A stretch of DNA of 64,000 nt, taken from Leptospirales bacterium. GTDB taxonomy: Bacteria > Spirochaetota > Leptospiria > Leptospirales > Leptospiraceae. Position 1 is the stretch's first letter. The number at the start of each line of letters is the position of its first letter. The notes under the pieces were generated by a model. That model was not told where the DNA came from. It was given only the letters and a program-made list of their open reading frames with translations, and ran no database searches. The DNA lies in assembly GCA_013297885.1 (NCBI GenBank), contig JAAFIR010000001.1:1-64000 (forward strand), in the 5' to 3' direction. This document shows, piece after piece, positions 35,214 to 43,967 of this stretch. A program made the position numbers and the translations under genes.

Positions 35214-35324
35214 GGCAAATTTTTGCTTTAGCCATTAATGATGGCTGCAAAAACCGTGCTTTCAACTCTTGTCAAAAAATTTCCTACGAAATTTTTTGAC
35301 ATCGTTTCAATCACTTTTGCTAGT
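35214..35324 (+). repeat. interspersed two-hairpin element, copy 7 (covariant closing stem)
   Basis: The closing stem is GCAAA 35215-35219 with TTTGC 35316-35320, a compensated change from GCGAA/TTCGC. Hairpin A has TTTTTGC 35220-35226 with GCAAAAA 35247-35253 and AGCCAT 35230-35235 with ATGGCT 35241-35246. Hairpin B is a perfect 13-bp stem, GTCAAAAAATTTC 35271-35283 with GAAATTTTTTGAC 35288-35300, loop CTAC. Confidence 0.8.
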
Positions 35325-35360
35325 AATTCAAAACTAGATTCTAGTTCAGTTAATTTTTGG

Positions 35361-37382
35361 TCAAGGTGATTTTTTTATTAATCCAAAAGGATCATTCTCT
35401 CTATATTTGGAAAAATATATTTCAGCTTGATCGGGTTTATTTTTTATTATATAAATCTCTGAAAGTTTTAAATAACAAATACTTGAATTTGGGAAAATTT
35501 GAATACATTTCAAAAAATTCTTTTCAGATTTATCAAGAAAATCATTATTTTTACTAACTAAAAAATATTCTAAGTATACTTGTCCCGAAAATTGTTCTTT
35601 TTCATCATCTAGATTTACAGGAATGAACAGTTTATCTAATTTTTCAAATTTTTTAAAATTCTCTTCATTAAAAATTTCTTTATTCAAAAATTCTAAATTA
35701 GAAAAATTATCAATTTGAAATTTATATTTAAAAACAGACTTAATCTGTTTGGAAATAAATTGATTAAATAATAAAATTGAAATTAGTATCAAAAAAACAA
35801 ATACTACTGAGGTTAAAATTTTTGATTTTAACTTAGTAAAGTTTTTATCAAAATTTAAAGATTTAAGATTTATTGAATTTCTAGAAATTACTGCTAGTGA
35901 AATCATAAATGGATAAAAGCTCATTCCATCTATTAAAGTATAATCAAAAATTTCTTGGAATACAATTGCAAGAGGGATAGCAAAAGAAATTAATTCTTCT
36001 TTTAAAATTTCGCTATCTAGTTTTTTAAAAAGGATTTTAAAATATAAAATCATTAAAGAAAATAAAAGGATTATTCCAGTAAAACCGTATGAAAATAAAA
36101 ATTGTATATAATAATTATGAGCATGTGGTGGAGAATAGAAATCGGTGGTGTATTTTTTGAATGCCAAAATTAATTCTTCTGATAAATAAAAATTTGGAAG
36201 AAATAAATTAAATTTTTCATTATTAGGACCAAATCCAAATAGAATAGAGTGGTGATATACTCTTTCTAAAAAAATTTTCCAAATCGAAAATCTTTCTTTT
36301 ATGGAAACATATTTATTTGCCCCAGCTTCATAACTGATATTTAAAAAAGCAAAAACCAAAAATAATAATAGGAATAATGAAATTGTTAAAATAAGTTTTT
36401 TAAATTTTAATTTTTTTTGGAAATAAATTCCCAGAAAAATAATTATCACAAAAGTGCCAAACATGGAAGATCTGGAATGTGAATAATATAAAACAAAAAT
36501 TGAAATAAAAATAAAAAATAAATTTAGAAATTTTGATTCTTTTTTTGCTAATGGAACAAAAAATAAACCAAGATGAATCATAATAACTGATCCCAAATTG
36601 CTTATATGAAAACCTGAAATCGATTTAGTAAAATCTGGTTTACCTTGAAAATGTATTAAATAATAAATTGTAAAAAAACAAAATAAGCTTATTGTTAAGA
36701 TATAATTAAATCTTAAAAAATCAAATATGTTTCCAATTTTTTTTTCATCAGGAAAGTATTTTACAAATATATAAATTAAAATTCCAGAAAGTACATATAA
36801 AAATCCTATCAAACTATTTGTTCCATTATAGTAAAAAGATTTTATTGTAGAAAAAGCAGAAAATAAAAATAACAAAAAAATTAAAACATCAAAATAATTT
36901 TTTTTATAAATTGAGATATTATTTAATAAATTTAAATTACATAAAATATAAAAACAGATCACCAAAATAGTAAATTCTTGTCTAAAAATTAATAAGTTTG
37001 AACAAACTAAAACTGTATAAATTAAAATTTCTTTTCTTGATTTTTCTTTAAAGTGAAGATAAAAATAATAACCTAAGATTATATAAAAATAAATTCTAAA
37101 AAAAACTTTTTGTCTTGGAATAATTGAATCTGGTAAAATTACTAAACCATAATAAGAAGTATTAGTAATCACTAAAACACCGCTCAAAAAGAAAAGATAA
37201 GTACCTAAATTAGTAAATTTTTTTCTATTAAAGTAAAAAAACAGAAAACTAGGAACTATTGCAGTTAAAATTAAATCTCTTGAAACAAAAGGTTGCACTT
37301 GGTCGAGAAAAAGAAAAGCAGAACTAAATACAATAAACCAAATCTGAAATAAATTTCCTGCCATAATTCTAATACAATTCAA
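35361..37382 (-). CDS. O-antigen ligase/polymerase-like membrane protein with TPR tail
   Basis: The 673-residue protein has about twelve membrane helices (residues 8-470). A large loop carries the Wzy_C/WaaL signature: LFGFGPNNEKFNLFLP (about 380) and PHAHNYYIQFLFSYGFTGI (about 416-434). The His-Asn pair and glycine are the conserved core of O-antigen ligases and polymerases. A soluble C-terminus (about 540-673) ends in a TPR-like repeat (FPNSSICYLKLSEIYIIKN). It probably transfers or polymerises surface polysaccharide, possibly linked to the NeuB-like pathway elsewhere in the window. Confidence 0.7.
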   Translation of the reverse strand: MNCIRIMAGNLFQIWFIVFSSAFLFLDQVQPFVSRDLILTAIVPSFLFFYFNRKKFTNLGTYLFFLSGVLVITNTSYYGLVILPDSIIPRQKVFFRIYFYIILGYYFYLHFKEKSRKEILIYTVLVCSNLLIFRQEFTILVICFYILCNLNLLNNISIYKKNYFDVLIFLLFLFSAFSTIKSFYYNGTNSLIGFLYVLSGILIYIFVKYFPDEKKIGNIFDFLRFNYILTISLFCFFTIYYLIHFQGKPDFTKSISGFHISNLGSVIMIHLGLFFVPLAKKESKFLNLFFIFISIFVLYYSHSRSSMFGTFVIIIFLGIYFQKKLKFKKLILTISLFLLLFLVFAFLNISYEAGANKYVSIKERFSIWKIFLERVYHHSILFGFGPNNEKFNLFLPNFYLSEELILAFKKYTTDFYSPPHAHNYYIQFLFSYGFTGIILLFSLMILYFKILFKKLDSEILKEELISFAIPLAIVFQEIFDYTLIDGMSFYPFMISLAVISRNSINLKSLNFDKNFTKLKSKILTSVVFVFLILISILLFNQFISKQIKSVFKYKFQIDNFSNLEFLNKEIFNEENFKKFEKLDKLFIPVNLDDEKEQFSGQVYLEYFLVSKNNDFLDKSEKNFLKCIQIFPNSSICYLKLSEIYIIKNKPDQAEIYFSKYRENDPFGLIKKSP

Positions 37383-37485
37383 TTTTCAAAACTAGTTCAG
37401 TCAAGTTTTCTTTTTTTATAAACATTTATAAAAAATTCTTGCCATTTAAAAAAGATTCCAAGTTCATTGTTTATTTACTACAAAC

Positions 37486-40011
37486 ATGAGGCATTCGATG
37501 AGTTCTGAAAAACATGAAAAATTATGGTCACTTTTAGAAAGAGATCAAATCAATACAAAAGATAGTTTAGAAAAAGCATTCGCTCATCACTTGGAATATA
37601 CTGTTGGAAAACATCGCTACAATACTGAAATCAAAGATGTTTATGAAGCTCTAAGCTATACTGTTAGAGATGTAATTATTGATAGATTAAATGAAACACA
37701 AGGTGGATATAGAGTTAATAACCCTAAAAGAGTTTATTATTTATCTCTTGAATTTTTAATAGGAAGAACTTTATCAAACGCATTAATAAATACTGGTTTA
37801 TTAGATTTAATGAAAGGAATTTTAGAAGAATTTGGTTACAACTTAACTGAAATTTTAGATTATGAACCTGATGCAGGTCTGGGAAATGGTGGTTTAGGAA
37901 GACTTGCAGCTTGTTTTATGGATTCACTTTCGACATTAAATTTACCAGGTTATGGCTATGGAATTCGATATGAATATGGAATCTTTAACCAACAAATTGA
38001 AAATGATATGCAAATCGAAAAACCTGATTCATGGCTCACAAAATCTTCTAATCCTTGGGAAATCATTAGACAAGATGTTGTTTATCCAATTAATTTTTAC
38101 GGATATGTAGATACTAAAATTGACCCTAGCGGAAAAATTGTTTCAGTTTGGCATGCAACAGAAACAGTTTTAGCAATGGCTCATGATTATTCTATTCCAG
38201 GATATAACACAATTACTGTAAATAATCTCAGACTTTGGGTAGCAAAATCTTCAGAAGAGTTTAACTTTGATTATTTTAATCATGGAGATTATTTAAAAGC
38301 TGTAGAAGATAAACAAAAAACCGAAAACATTTCAAAAGTTCTCTATCCAAATGATACAACTGAACAAGGAAAAATTTTACGACTAAAACAACAATACTTT
38401 ATGGTGAGTTCTAGTCTTCAGGACATCATTGTTCGTTATAAAAGAGCAAATAAAGATTTTAAAAAATTTTCAGATGAAGTTGCAATCCAATTAAATGACA
38501 CTCATCCGAGTATTGCCATTCCAGAGCTGATGAGGATTTTTTTAGATATAGAAAAAATGGATTGGGAAACAGCATGGTCGATAACTACAAAAGTTTTTGC
38601 ATATACAAATCATACAGTTTTACCTGAAGCACTTGAAACTTGGACAGTTGCACTGTTTGAATATTTACTTCCTAGACATCTTCAAATCATAAATGAAATT
38701 AATCATCGTTTTTTAGAAGAAGTAAAAAGAAAAAATATTCTTACTGATCAAGAAATTTCAGATGTATCAATTTATTTTGAAGGTGCAGAAAAAAGACTTC
38801 GTATGGCAAATCTTGCAATTATTGGCTCTCATTCAGTAAATGGTGTTGCTGCACTTCATTCAGAACTTTTAAAAGAAACTATATTCAAAGCATTTTTTAA
38901 ATTAAGTCCAGAAAAATTTAACAATAAAACAAATGGAATTACTCAAAGAAGATTTCTAATAAATGCAAATCCAAAACTTTCCAAATTAATTTCTTCCAAA
39001 ATAGGAGAAGGTTTTGCAACTAATTTAGATTTATTAAAAGGAATTGAACAATTTTCTGAAGATTCAGCTTTTCAAGATGAATGGAATAAAATCAAAAACG
39101 ATAACAAACTAGAACTAGCTAAAATCATTAAAGCTGACACAGGATATGATGTAGACATTCATTCTATTTTTGATGTGCAAATCAAAAGATTTCATGAATA
39201 CAAAAGACAGTTGTTAAATATTTTACATGTAATATCATTATTTAGAAAACTTCATGATAACCCAAGCCTTTCTATTACACCAAGAACTTTTATATTTTCT
39301 GGAAAAGCTGCACCTGGTTATTATATGGCAAAATTAATTATTCGATTAATTAATTCAGTTGCAAGAGTTATAAATCAAGACCCAAGAGTTAAAGATTTTA
39401 TAAAAGTAATTTTTTTACCTAATTATAGAGTTAGTCTTGCTGAAAGAATTTTTCCAGCATCAGATTTATCAGAACAAATTTCAACAGCAGGCACTGAAGC
39501 TTCGGGAACAGGAAATATGAAATTTGCACTAAACGGTGCTTTAACTATTGGAACATTAGATGGGGCAAATGTTGAAATTATGGAAGAGGTTGGTGAAGAT
39601 AATATTTTTATTTTTGGTTTAAAAGCACATGAAGTTATGGAAGTTAAAAGGAATGGTTATAATCCTCTTTCTTATATTGGGCAAACTCCTGATTTACAAA
39701 AAGTATTTAATTTACTTCGTGAAAACTTTTTTTCACCATCACACCAAGGATTATTTAGACCAATATATGAAAGTTTATCTCATCAAGATGCTTATCTTTT
39801 ATGTGCTGATTTTGATGCTTATTCAAAATGCCAAGAAAGAGTTTCAGAAGAATTTAAGAACAAAAAAGTTTGGACAAAAAAATCTATTTTAAATGTAGCT
39901 AGAATGGGAAAATTTTCATCTGATAGGACTATTTTAGAATATGCAAAAGAAATTTGGAATGTAAAGCCGACAAATATAAAAAAAGCGAATTTAATTTATG
40001 AGATCAAATAA
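37486..40011 (+). CDS. glgP: glycogen/maltodextrin phosphorylase
   Basis: The 841-residue PLP enzyme releases glucose-1-phosphate from glycogen-type glucans. Family landmarks include RVYYLSLEFLIGRTLSNALI (about 84-103), PDAGLGNGGLGRLAACFMDS (about 127-146), IQLNDTHPSIAIPELMR (about 337-353), and GTEASGTGNMKFALNGALTI with the PLP lysine near residue 681. Length is normal. Either ATG 37486 or the Met four codons later may be used. It is followed 9 bp later by a TPR gene, with AAGGAGAG between them, so the two are probably co-transcribed. Confidence 0.95.
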   Translation: MRHSMSSEKHEKLWSLLERDQINTKDSLEKAFAHHLEYTVGKHRYNTEIKDVYEALSYTVRDVIIDRLNETQGGYRVNNPKRVYYLSLEFLIGRTLSNALINTGLLDLMKGILEEFGYNLTEILDYEPDAGLGNGGLGRLAACFMDSLSTLNLPGYGYGIRYEYGIFNQQIENDMQIEKPDSWLTKSSNPWEIIRQDVVYPINFYGYVDTKIDPSGKIVSVWHATETVLAMAHDYSIPGYNTITVNNLRLWVAKSSEEFNFDYFNHGDYLKAVEDKQKTENISKVLYPNDTTEQGKILRLKQQYFMVSSSLQDIIVRYKRANKDFKKFSDEVAIQLNDTHPSIAIPELMRIFLDIEKMDWETAWSITTKVFAYTNHTVLPEALETWTVALFEYLLPRHLQIINEINHRFLEEVKRKNILTDQEISDVSIYFEGAEKRLRMANLAIIGSHSVNGVAALHSELLKETIFKAFFKLSPEKFNNKTNGITQRRFLINANPKLSKLISSKIGEGFATNLDLLKGIEQFSEDSAFQDEWNKIKNDNKLELAKIIKADTGYDVDIHSIFDVQIKRFHEYKRQLLNILHVISLFRKLHDNPSLSITPRTFIFSGKAAPGYYMAKLIIRLINSVARVINQDPRVKDFIKVIFLPNYRVSLAERIFPASDLSEQISTAGTEASGTGNMKFALNGALTIGTLDGANVEIMEEVGEDNIFIFGLKAHEVMEVKRNGYNPLSYIGQTPDLQKVFNLLRENFFSPSHQGLFRPIYESLSHQDAYLLCADFDAYSKCQERVSEEFKNKKVWTKKSILNVARMGKFSSDRTILEYAKEIWNVKPTNIKKANLIYEIK

Positions 40012-40020
40012 GGAGAGAGT

Positions 40021-40701
40021 ATGTTGGAAATGTTAAAAGAAGTAAATGAATTTATAGATTTAAGAGAATCCGAGGGTAATCTTGATAAAGCTATAAATAA
40101 ACTATTAGAGTTAAAAGCAGATAATCCTAATATGGATATACTTTGTGGAAAATTATCAAGTGCATATTTTTACAAAGGACTTTTTGAAAAAGATAATTCA
40201 AAAAAGCAAGAACTCTATTATGAACATGGAGTAAATTATGGAAAAGAAGCAATAACACTAAATCCTAAAGCAATTTATGGAAATTATTGGTATGCTTCCA
40301 ATGTTGGAATGTTAGGGTTGTGTAGAGGAATGATGGCTTCACTTTCTTCAATAGACCCAATGAAGAAAAGTTATGAAATTGTTTTAAAAGAAAATGAATC
40401 CTTTTTCTTCGCTGGTCCTCATCGAGCTTTAGGGAGAATTTACCACCAAGCACCAGGCTGGCCAATTTCAGTTGGAAATAAAACTAAAGCACTCCAGCAT
40501 CTAGAAAGAGCTGTTGAATTAGGACCAGATTTTTTTAACAATAGATTATATCTTGCTGAGTTGTATATTGATATAGGACAAAAAGTAAAAGCAAAGGAGC
40601 AATTAGAATGGATGGTATCCCGAGAACCTAAACCTGAACATAGAGTTGAAGATATCGGTTATAAAGAAAAAGGTATTGAAATTCTTAACAGGTATTTTTA
40701 A
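40021..40701 (+). CDS. TPR-type protein
   Basis: A 226-residue helical-repeat protein with no signal peptide. Repeats are seen at about 15-45 ([18 protein letters not shown]), 70-90 ([20 protein letters not shown]), 150-175 ([19 protein letters not shown]) and 178-205. A conserved block ([20 protein letters not shown]) lies between them. The overall layout resembles the TatT subunit of TRAP-associated systems, but no transporter genes are near. The AAGGAGAG site is excellent. It may act as an adaptor for the neighbouring receiver protein, which is inference. Confidence 0.7.
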   Translation: MLEMLKEVNEFIDLRESEGNLDKAINKLLELKADNPNMDILCGKLSSAYFYKGLFEKDNSKKQELYYEHGVNYGKEAITLNPKAIYGNYWYASNVGMLGLCRGMMASLSSIDPMKKSYEIVLKENESFFFAGPHRALGRIYHQAPGWPISVGNKTKALQHLERAVELGPDFFNNRLYLAELYIDIGQKVKAKEQLEWMVSREPKPEHRVEDIGYKEKGIEILNRYF

Positions 40702-40709
40702 TAGTATTT

Positions 40710-41216
40710 ATGCTTAGCACTAAAGGTTATATTGTTTGTGTCGATGATGAAGTATCAGTATTAGAAACATTGAAAGAACAGCTTTTACAAAAGTTTGGTG
40801 AAACTCATTATATCGAAACTGCTGATAGTGCTGAAAGTGCACTTTGTTTAATAGATGAAATTCATGATGGTGGTGAAGTTATTGAGCTAATCATTTCAGA
40901 CCAAGTGATGCCGAACATGAAAGGGGATAAATTTCTTGAAGAAATTCATAAAAAACTTCCAGAGTCAATCAAAGTTCTTCTCACTGGTCAAGCAGGATTA
41001 GATTCAGCGATTAGAGCTATCAATCATGGAGGACTTAGTCGTTATGTTGAAAAACCTTGGAACATTGAATCCCTTAGTCAGGATATTGGAGAACTCATCA
41101 CAAAGTTTAGACAAAATCTTGAAAACTTGCATATGCTTAATGAACTTAACAAAAAAATTAAAGAGTTGGAAACTGAAAACGAATCTCTCAAGTCTAATTC
41201 TTCTAACAACACTTAG
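40710..41216 (+). CDS. single-domain response regulator with coiled-coil tail
   Basis: A 168-residue receiver protein with acidic pocket Asp12-Asp13, phospho-acceptor Asp64 ([11 protein letters not shown]), Thr92 and Lys115 (VEKPWN) all present. It should therefore be phosphorylatable. No DNA-binding or enzymatic output domain follows; residues about 127-160 form a coiled coil ([20 protein letters not shown]). The REC type resembles those with HD-GYP or RpfG partners. The gene overlaps the following signal-peptide HEAT protein by 77 bp in another frame. Confidence 0.85.
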   Translation: MLSTKGYIVCVDDEVSVLETLKEQLLQKFGETHYIETADSAESALCLIDEIHDGGEVIELIISDQVMPNMKGDKFLEEIHKKLPESIKVLLTGQAGLDSAIRAINHGGLSRYVEKPWNIESLSQDIGELITKFRQNLENLHMLNELNKKIKELETENESLKSNSSNNT

Positions 41217-42444
41217 TTTTTTTCTAAATTCTAATCTTTTTTCAAATGAACCTAAGTCTGATATTAATCAAGACTTAGATTCATCTTCTGAAAAGAAAAA
41301 AAATCCTCTTGAAACAGATGATGATAAAGAAGATATTTCCTCTTTTCGAAAAAAACCAAAAAAGCATTCTCTAACTCCTGAACAAGTTAAGAAAAAAAAA
41401 GAAATTTTAGAAAAAATAATAAGATATGGGTCAAATAAAGAGCGAAAAGAAGCTCTTCGTGAGCTAGCAACAATGCCTCTAGATGGTTTACAAGAATTAA
41501 CAAAATTAGTTTCTGAAACTCTTTCAACTGATGGGGATAATGGTATTAAAATTGCTTGTCTTAGAACTCTAGGTGAATTAGAAGCAAAGTCTGAATCAGA
41601 AAAAATTATTTCAGTATTAAAAGATAAATCTGATGATGTAAGAGAAATTGCTATACAAACAATTAATCGTTTAAAAATTAATGAAGCAGCAAATGATTTG
41701 AATGAGTTAATTAAAAGTCAAGATTTTACAAAATCTTTAACATTAACAAATTCAGCTATCAACACTTTGGCAGAACTTGAAAACGGAAAAATTTCTTCTG
41801 AATTTTTAGAAAATAAAATTAAAGAAAAAAATAATGCTATTGATGTTCGTTCTTCAATCGCACTTTATTTTGGAAAAACAAAAGATATTAAAACAGAAAC
41901 AACTCTTTTAGAAATTGCTGTTGATGAATCTGAAGATATGAACCTTAGATCATATGTGATCAATGCACTTGGAAAAATGAATTCTCAAAAATCTACTCCT
42001 GAACTTAGAACTGTGCTTGGAAAAATTAACGATGCAAAATCAAAAACAGATTTAAAAAAATATTCAATTCTGAAATTATATGTGATATCAGCGCTAATTA
42101 TGTTAGGTGATAAAGAAATCTTGAAAGAGTTAGTTGTCTATGCAAAAGATGATGATGCAACTGTGAGACTTAGAGCAGTAAAACAACTAGGAGAAATTCC
42201 AGACCCTTCTGTAATAGAATTAATTGAATACAAAGCGAGTAGGGACCCTAGTAAAAAAATTCAAGAAACAGCGAAAAAAATTATTGAGGATTGGAAACAA
42301 AAAGGCGTAATTAATACTAAGACTGTAGTAAATGAAACTGACACAACTAAACAAGCTAAAGACATTGAAAAGAAAAAAGAAAAAGATGCAGATGAATGGA
42401 TGATTAATAAAGGTAAAGTAACTCCAAAAGTATTTCCAAAATGA
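41140..42444 (+). CDS. exported HEAT-repeat protein
   Basis: The frame is open from 41026, but the ATG at 41140 is preferred because it begins an export signal ([20 protein letters not shown] then [15 protein letters not shown]). This gives 434 residues. After an acidic linker ([20 protein letters not shown]) come at least six HEAT/PBS-lyase-type repeats, about 30 residues each (for example [60 protein letters not shown]). Such solenoids bind proteins. It overlaps the receiver gene and the next gene (4 bp), so it belongs to the glgP operon. Confidence 0.7.
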   Translation: MNLTKKLKSWKLKTNLSSLILLTTLSFFLNSNLFSNEPKSDINQDLDSSSEKKKNPLETDDDKEDISSFRKKPKKHSLTPEQVKKKKEILEKIIRYGSNKERKEALRELATMPLDGLQELTKLVSETLSTDGDNGIKIACLRTLGELEAKSESEKIISVLKDKSDDVREIAIQTINRLKINEAANDLNELIKSQDFTKSLTLTNSAINTLAELENGKISSEFLENKIKEKNNAIDVRSSIALYFGKTKDIKTETTLLEIAVDESEDMNLRSYVINALGKMNSQKSTPELRTVLGKINDAKSKTDLKKYSILKLYVISALIMLGDKEILKELVVYAKDDDATVRLRAVKQLGEIPDPSVIELIEYKASRDPSKKIQETAKKIIEDWKQKGVINTKTVVNETDTTKQAKDIEKKKEKDADEWMINKGKVTPKVFPK

Positions 42445-42959
42445 AATTTATAATTTATTTAATTTTAATATTCTCATTATTCTCAGTTGAAAAATTTCAA
42501 TATGATATTTCAAAATCTGAAAAAAGAATTAGAGAATATAAAAATGAAACAAAAGGTCTTGATATTATTTTACCTGAGCAGTTAAGACTTTTTTTTAAAG
42601 AGTTAAAAGGTGACTATGCCATATTTTATGATTGGAATGGTGAAGAAGTTTATTATCGTTACAGAAAAAACGAATTTGATTTTGAATCTGAAAAAAAAAC
42701 AATTGGTTTATTTCAAGGCCAAAGTTATAAAATCAAAGGAACTTTTCAAGGAATAGCTTCTTTTAAAGATTTAGAAACTAAAATGATTTTGCACTCACCA
42801 CAGTTTTATTTAAAACCAGACCCAGAAAATTTTTGGTCTTTTGATAGAATTGAATCATTTGATTTAGTTAAAGAAGAAAATCTCAAAGATAGACATTCTA
42901 TTTTAATTTTTAAACTTCTTAGTTTTGAAACAACTTCAATTGATGAATTGATTTATTAA
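42441..42959 (+). CDS. exported hypothetical protein
   Basis: A 172-residue protein with a short signal peptide ([20 protein letters not shown]). The mature part is charged and aromatic with beta-strand-like stretches (DYAIFYDWNGEEVYYRYRKN, GQSYKIKGTFQGIASFKDLE). No family recognised. Its start is inside the stop of the HEAT gene (ATGA), implying coupled translation. It is the last gene of the operon; repeat copy 8 begins 7 bp after the stop. Confidence 0.55.
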   Translation: MKFIIYLILIFSLFSVEKFQYDISKSEKRIREYKNETKGLDIILPEQLRLFFKELKGDYAIFYDWNGEEVYYRYRKNEFDFESEKKTIGLFQGQSYKIKGTFQGIASFKDLETKMILHSPQFYLKPDPENFWSFDRIESFDLVKEENLKDRHSILIFKLLSFETTSIDELIY

Positions 42960-42966
42960 TATTTTT

Positions 42967-43130
42967 GGGCGAGTTTAGAAGTTGTTCAAAGCTTTGCTTT
43001 TTCCAACTTCTAAACCGAGCTGTCAACTACTGTCAAAAAATTTCAGCATCTTTTTTTTTATTTTATATAATCAAATGAATAAAAAAATGCTTAAAAATTT
43101 TTTGACACCGTTTCCATCTCTCTCGCAGAA
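42967..43130 (+). repeat. interspersed two-hairpin element, copy 8 (covariant closing stem)
   Basis: The closing stem is GCGAG 42969-42973 with CTCGC 43122-43126, a compensated change. Hairpin A is a perfect 12-bp stem, GTTTAGAAGTTG 42973-42984 with CAACTTCTAAAC 43004-43015. Hairpin B pairs GTCAAAAAATTT 43032-43043 with AAATTTTTTGAC 43095-43106. The linkers have drifted (CCGAGCTGTCAACTACT; CCGTTTCCATCTCTCTCGC). Confidence 0.75.
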
Positions 43131-43132
43131 TT

Positions 43133-43555
43133 TTATAGTCCTTTTACATCTATCCCAAAAGAGTTAGCAACTTGAGCAAGTTCTTTGTCATAAGTAGGAA
43201 TAAAATAATCTCCTGTTTCGTATTCTTCCCTATACAAATTTGCAGAAGTGAAATGAATTGCATCTAAACTCCCAAGTGAATGTGAAAATGTATTTGAAGC
43301 TTTTTCTAAAATATTAGAATCAACTTCTATCCAATGTACAAATTCTTCAAATTTTTTAAAATGAGAAATAAATTCATTTTTTTGTTCAGTTTAGATTTTT
43401 TCTAATTTCCATAAACGATCAATTGAGCGAAAAAATTCTAATTTCAAAAGTTTGGAAGAAATTAAATTATCCCATTTACCAAAATTTTTATAATAATCAG
43501 GGGATTTCATGATCCATCTCAAATAAGCTGAAGTGTCAAGATAACAAGAAGTCAT
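43133..43555 (-). pseudogene. VapC-type PIN-domain toxin interrupted by in-frame TAA
   Basis: Reading through one TAA at codon 55 (43393-43391), the 141-codon frame encodes a PIN ribonuclease. It has YLDTSAYLRW with the first Asp, LLKLEFFRS with the acidic Glu, GSLDAIHFTSA with the third acidic residue, and YDKELAQVANSFGI at the end. All four PIN acids survive, so the stop is recent or the result of a single-base event. It begins inside the 3' end of the ribbon-helix-helix antitoxin gene (20-bp overlap). The toxin should be dead unless the stop is read through. Confidence 0.7.
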
Positions 43556-43862
43556 TTCTTTTTACTCTATCTTCTTGTAAAAAATCAAGTGGATCAAAAT
43601 CAAATTTTTGTAAAATTTTTGCTTCTGGAAGAGACTTCATATTATGTGAAAAATTTGAAAATTGAACTTGTAAATTTTTTTTAAACTTTTTGAAAGGATG
43701 TTTTTTTTCTAAAGTTTTTTTTTGAATTTCAAACTCACCTAAACCCATTTCAACTTCTAATAAATGAATTAAAATATCTTTAACAATTGTTCCTCTTAGT
43801 ACAGCTTCGGTTTTTACTTTTGTGTAAAGCTTGTCAGGTAATTCAATAGTTGTTTTCATCAT
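43536..43862 (-). CDS. ribbon-helix-helix antitoxin of the PIN pair
   Basis: The frame extends to 43940, but the start at 43862 (MMKTTIELPDKLYTKVKTEA) is chosen because the ribbon-helix-helix domain begins there and GGGAATG precedes it. This gives 108 residues. Residues 1-45 are the DNA-binding domain (TTIELPDKLYTKVKTEAVLR). The long basic tail (KKHPFKKFKKNLQVQFSNFS ... PLDFLQEDRVKR) would occupy the PIN active site. It remains intact while its toxin carries a nonsense codon. Confidence 0.65.
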   Translation of the reverse strand: MMKTTIELPDKLYTKVKTEAVLRGTIVKDILIHLLEVEMGLGEFEIQKKTLEKKHPFKKFKKNLQVQFSNFSHNMKSLPEAKILQKFDFDPLDFLQEDRVKRNDFLLS

Positions 43863-43967
43863 ACACACATTCCCATATTTATTGTTTTTTTCAACCATCT
43901 TTCTAGAATTCCAATTTTTTTCTAATTTTTCGTAACTCATATTATTTATAAGACTTTATTTATGAAT

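Noticed and set aside
35213-35226. Possible sigma-54 promoter TGGCAAATTTTTGC before the lipase gene
   Set aside because: GG and GC are 9 bp apart instead of 10, and the bases belong to repeat copy 7, pointing away from the gene.
42982-43167. 61-codon ORF over repeat copy 8
   Set aside because: Its sequence is the two hairpins and linker of the repeat.
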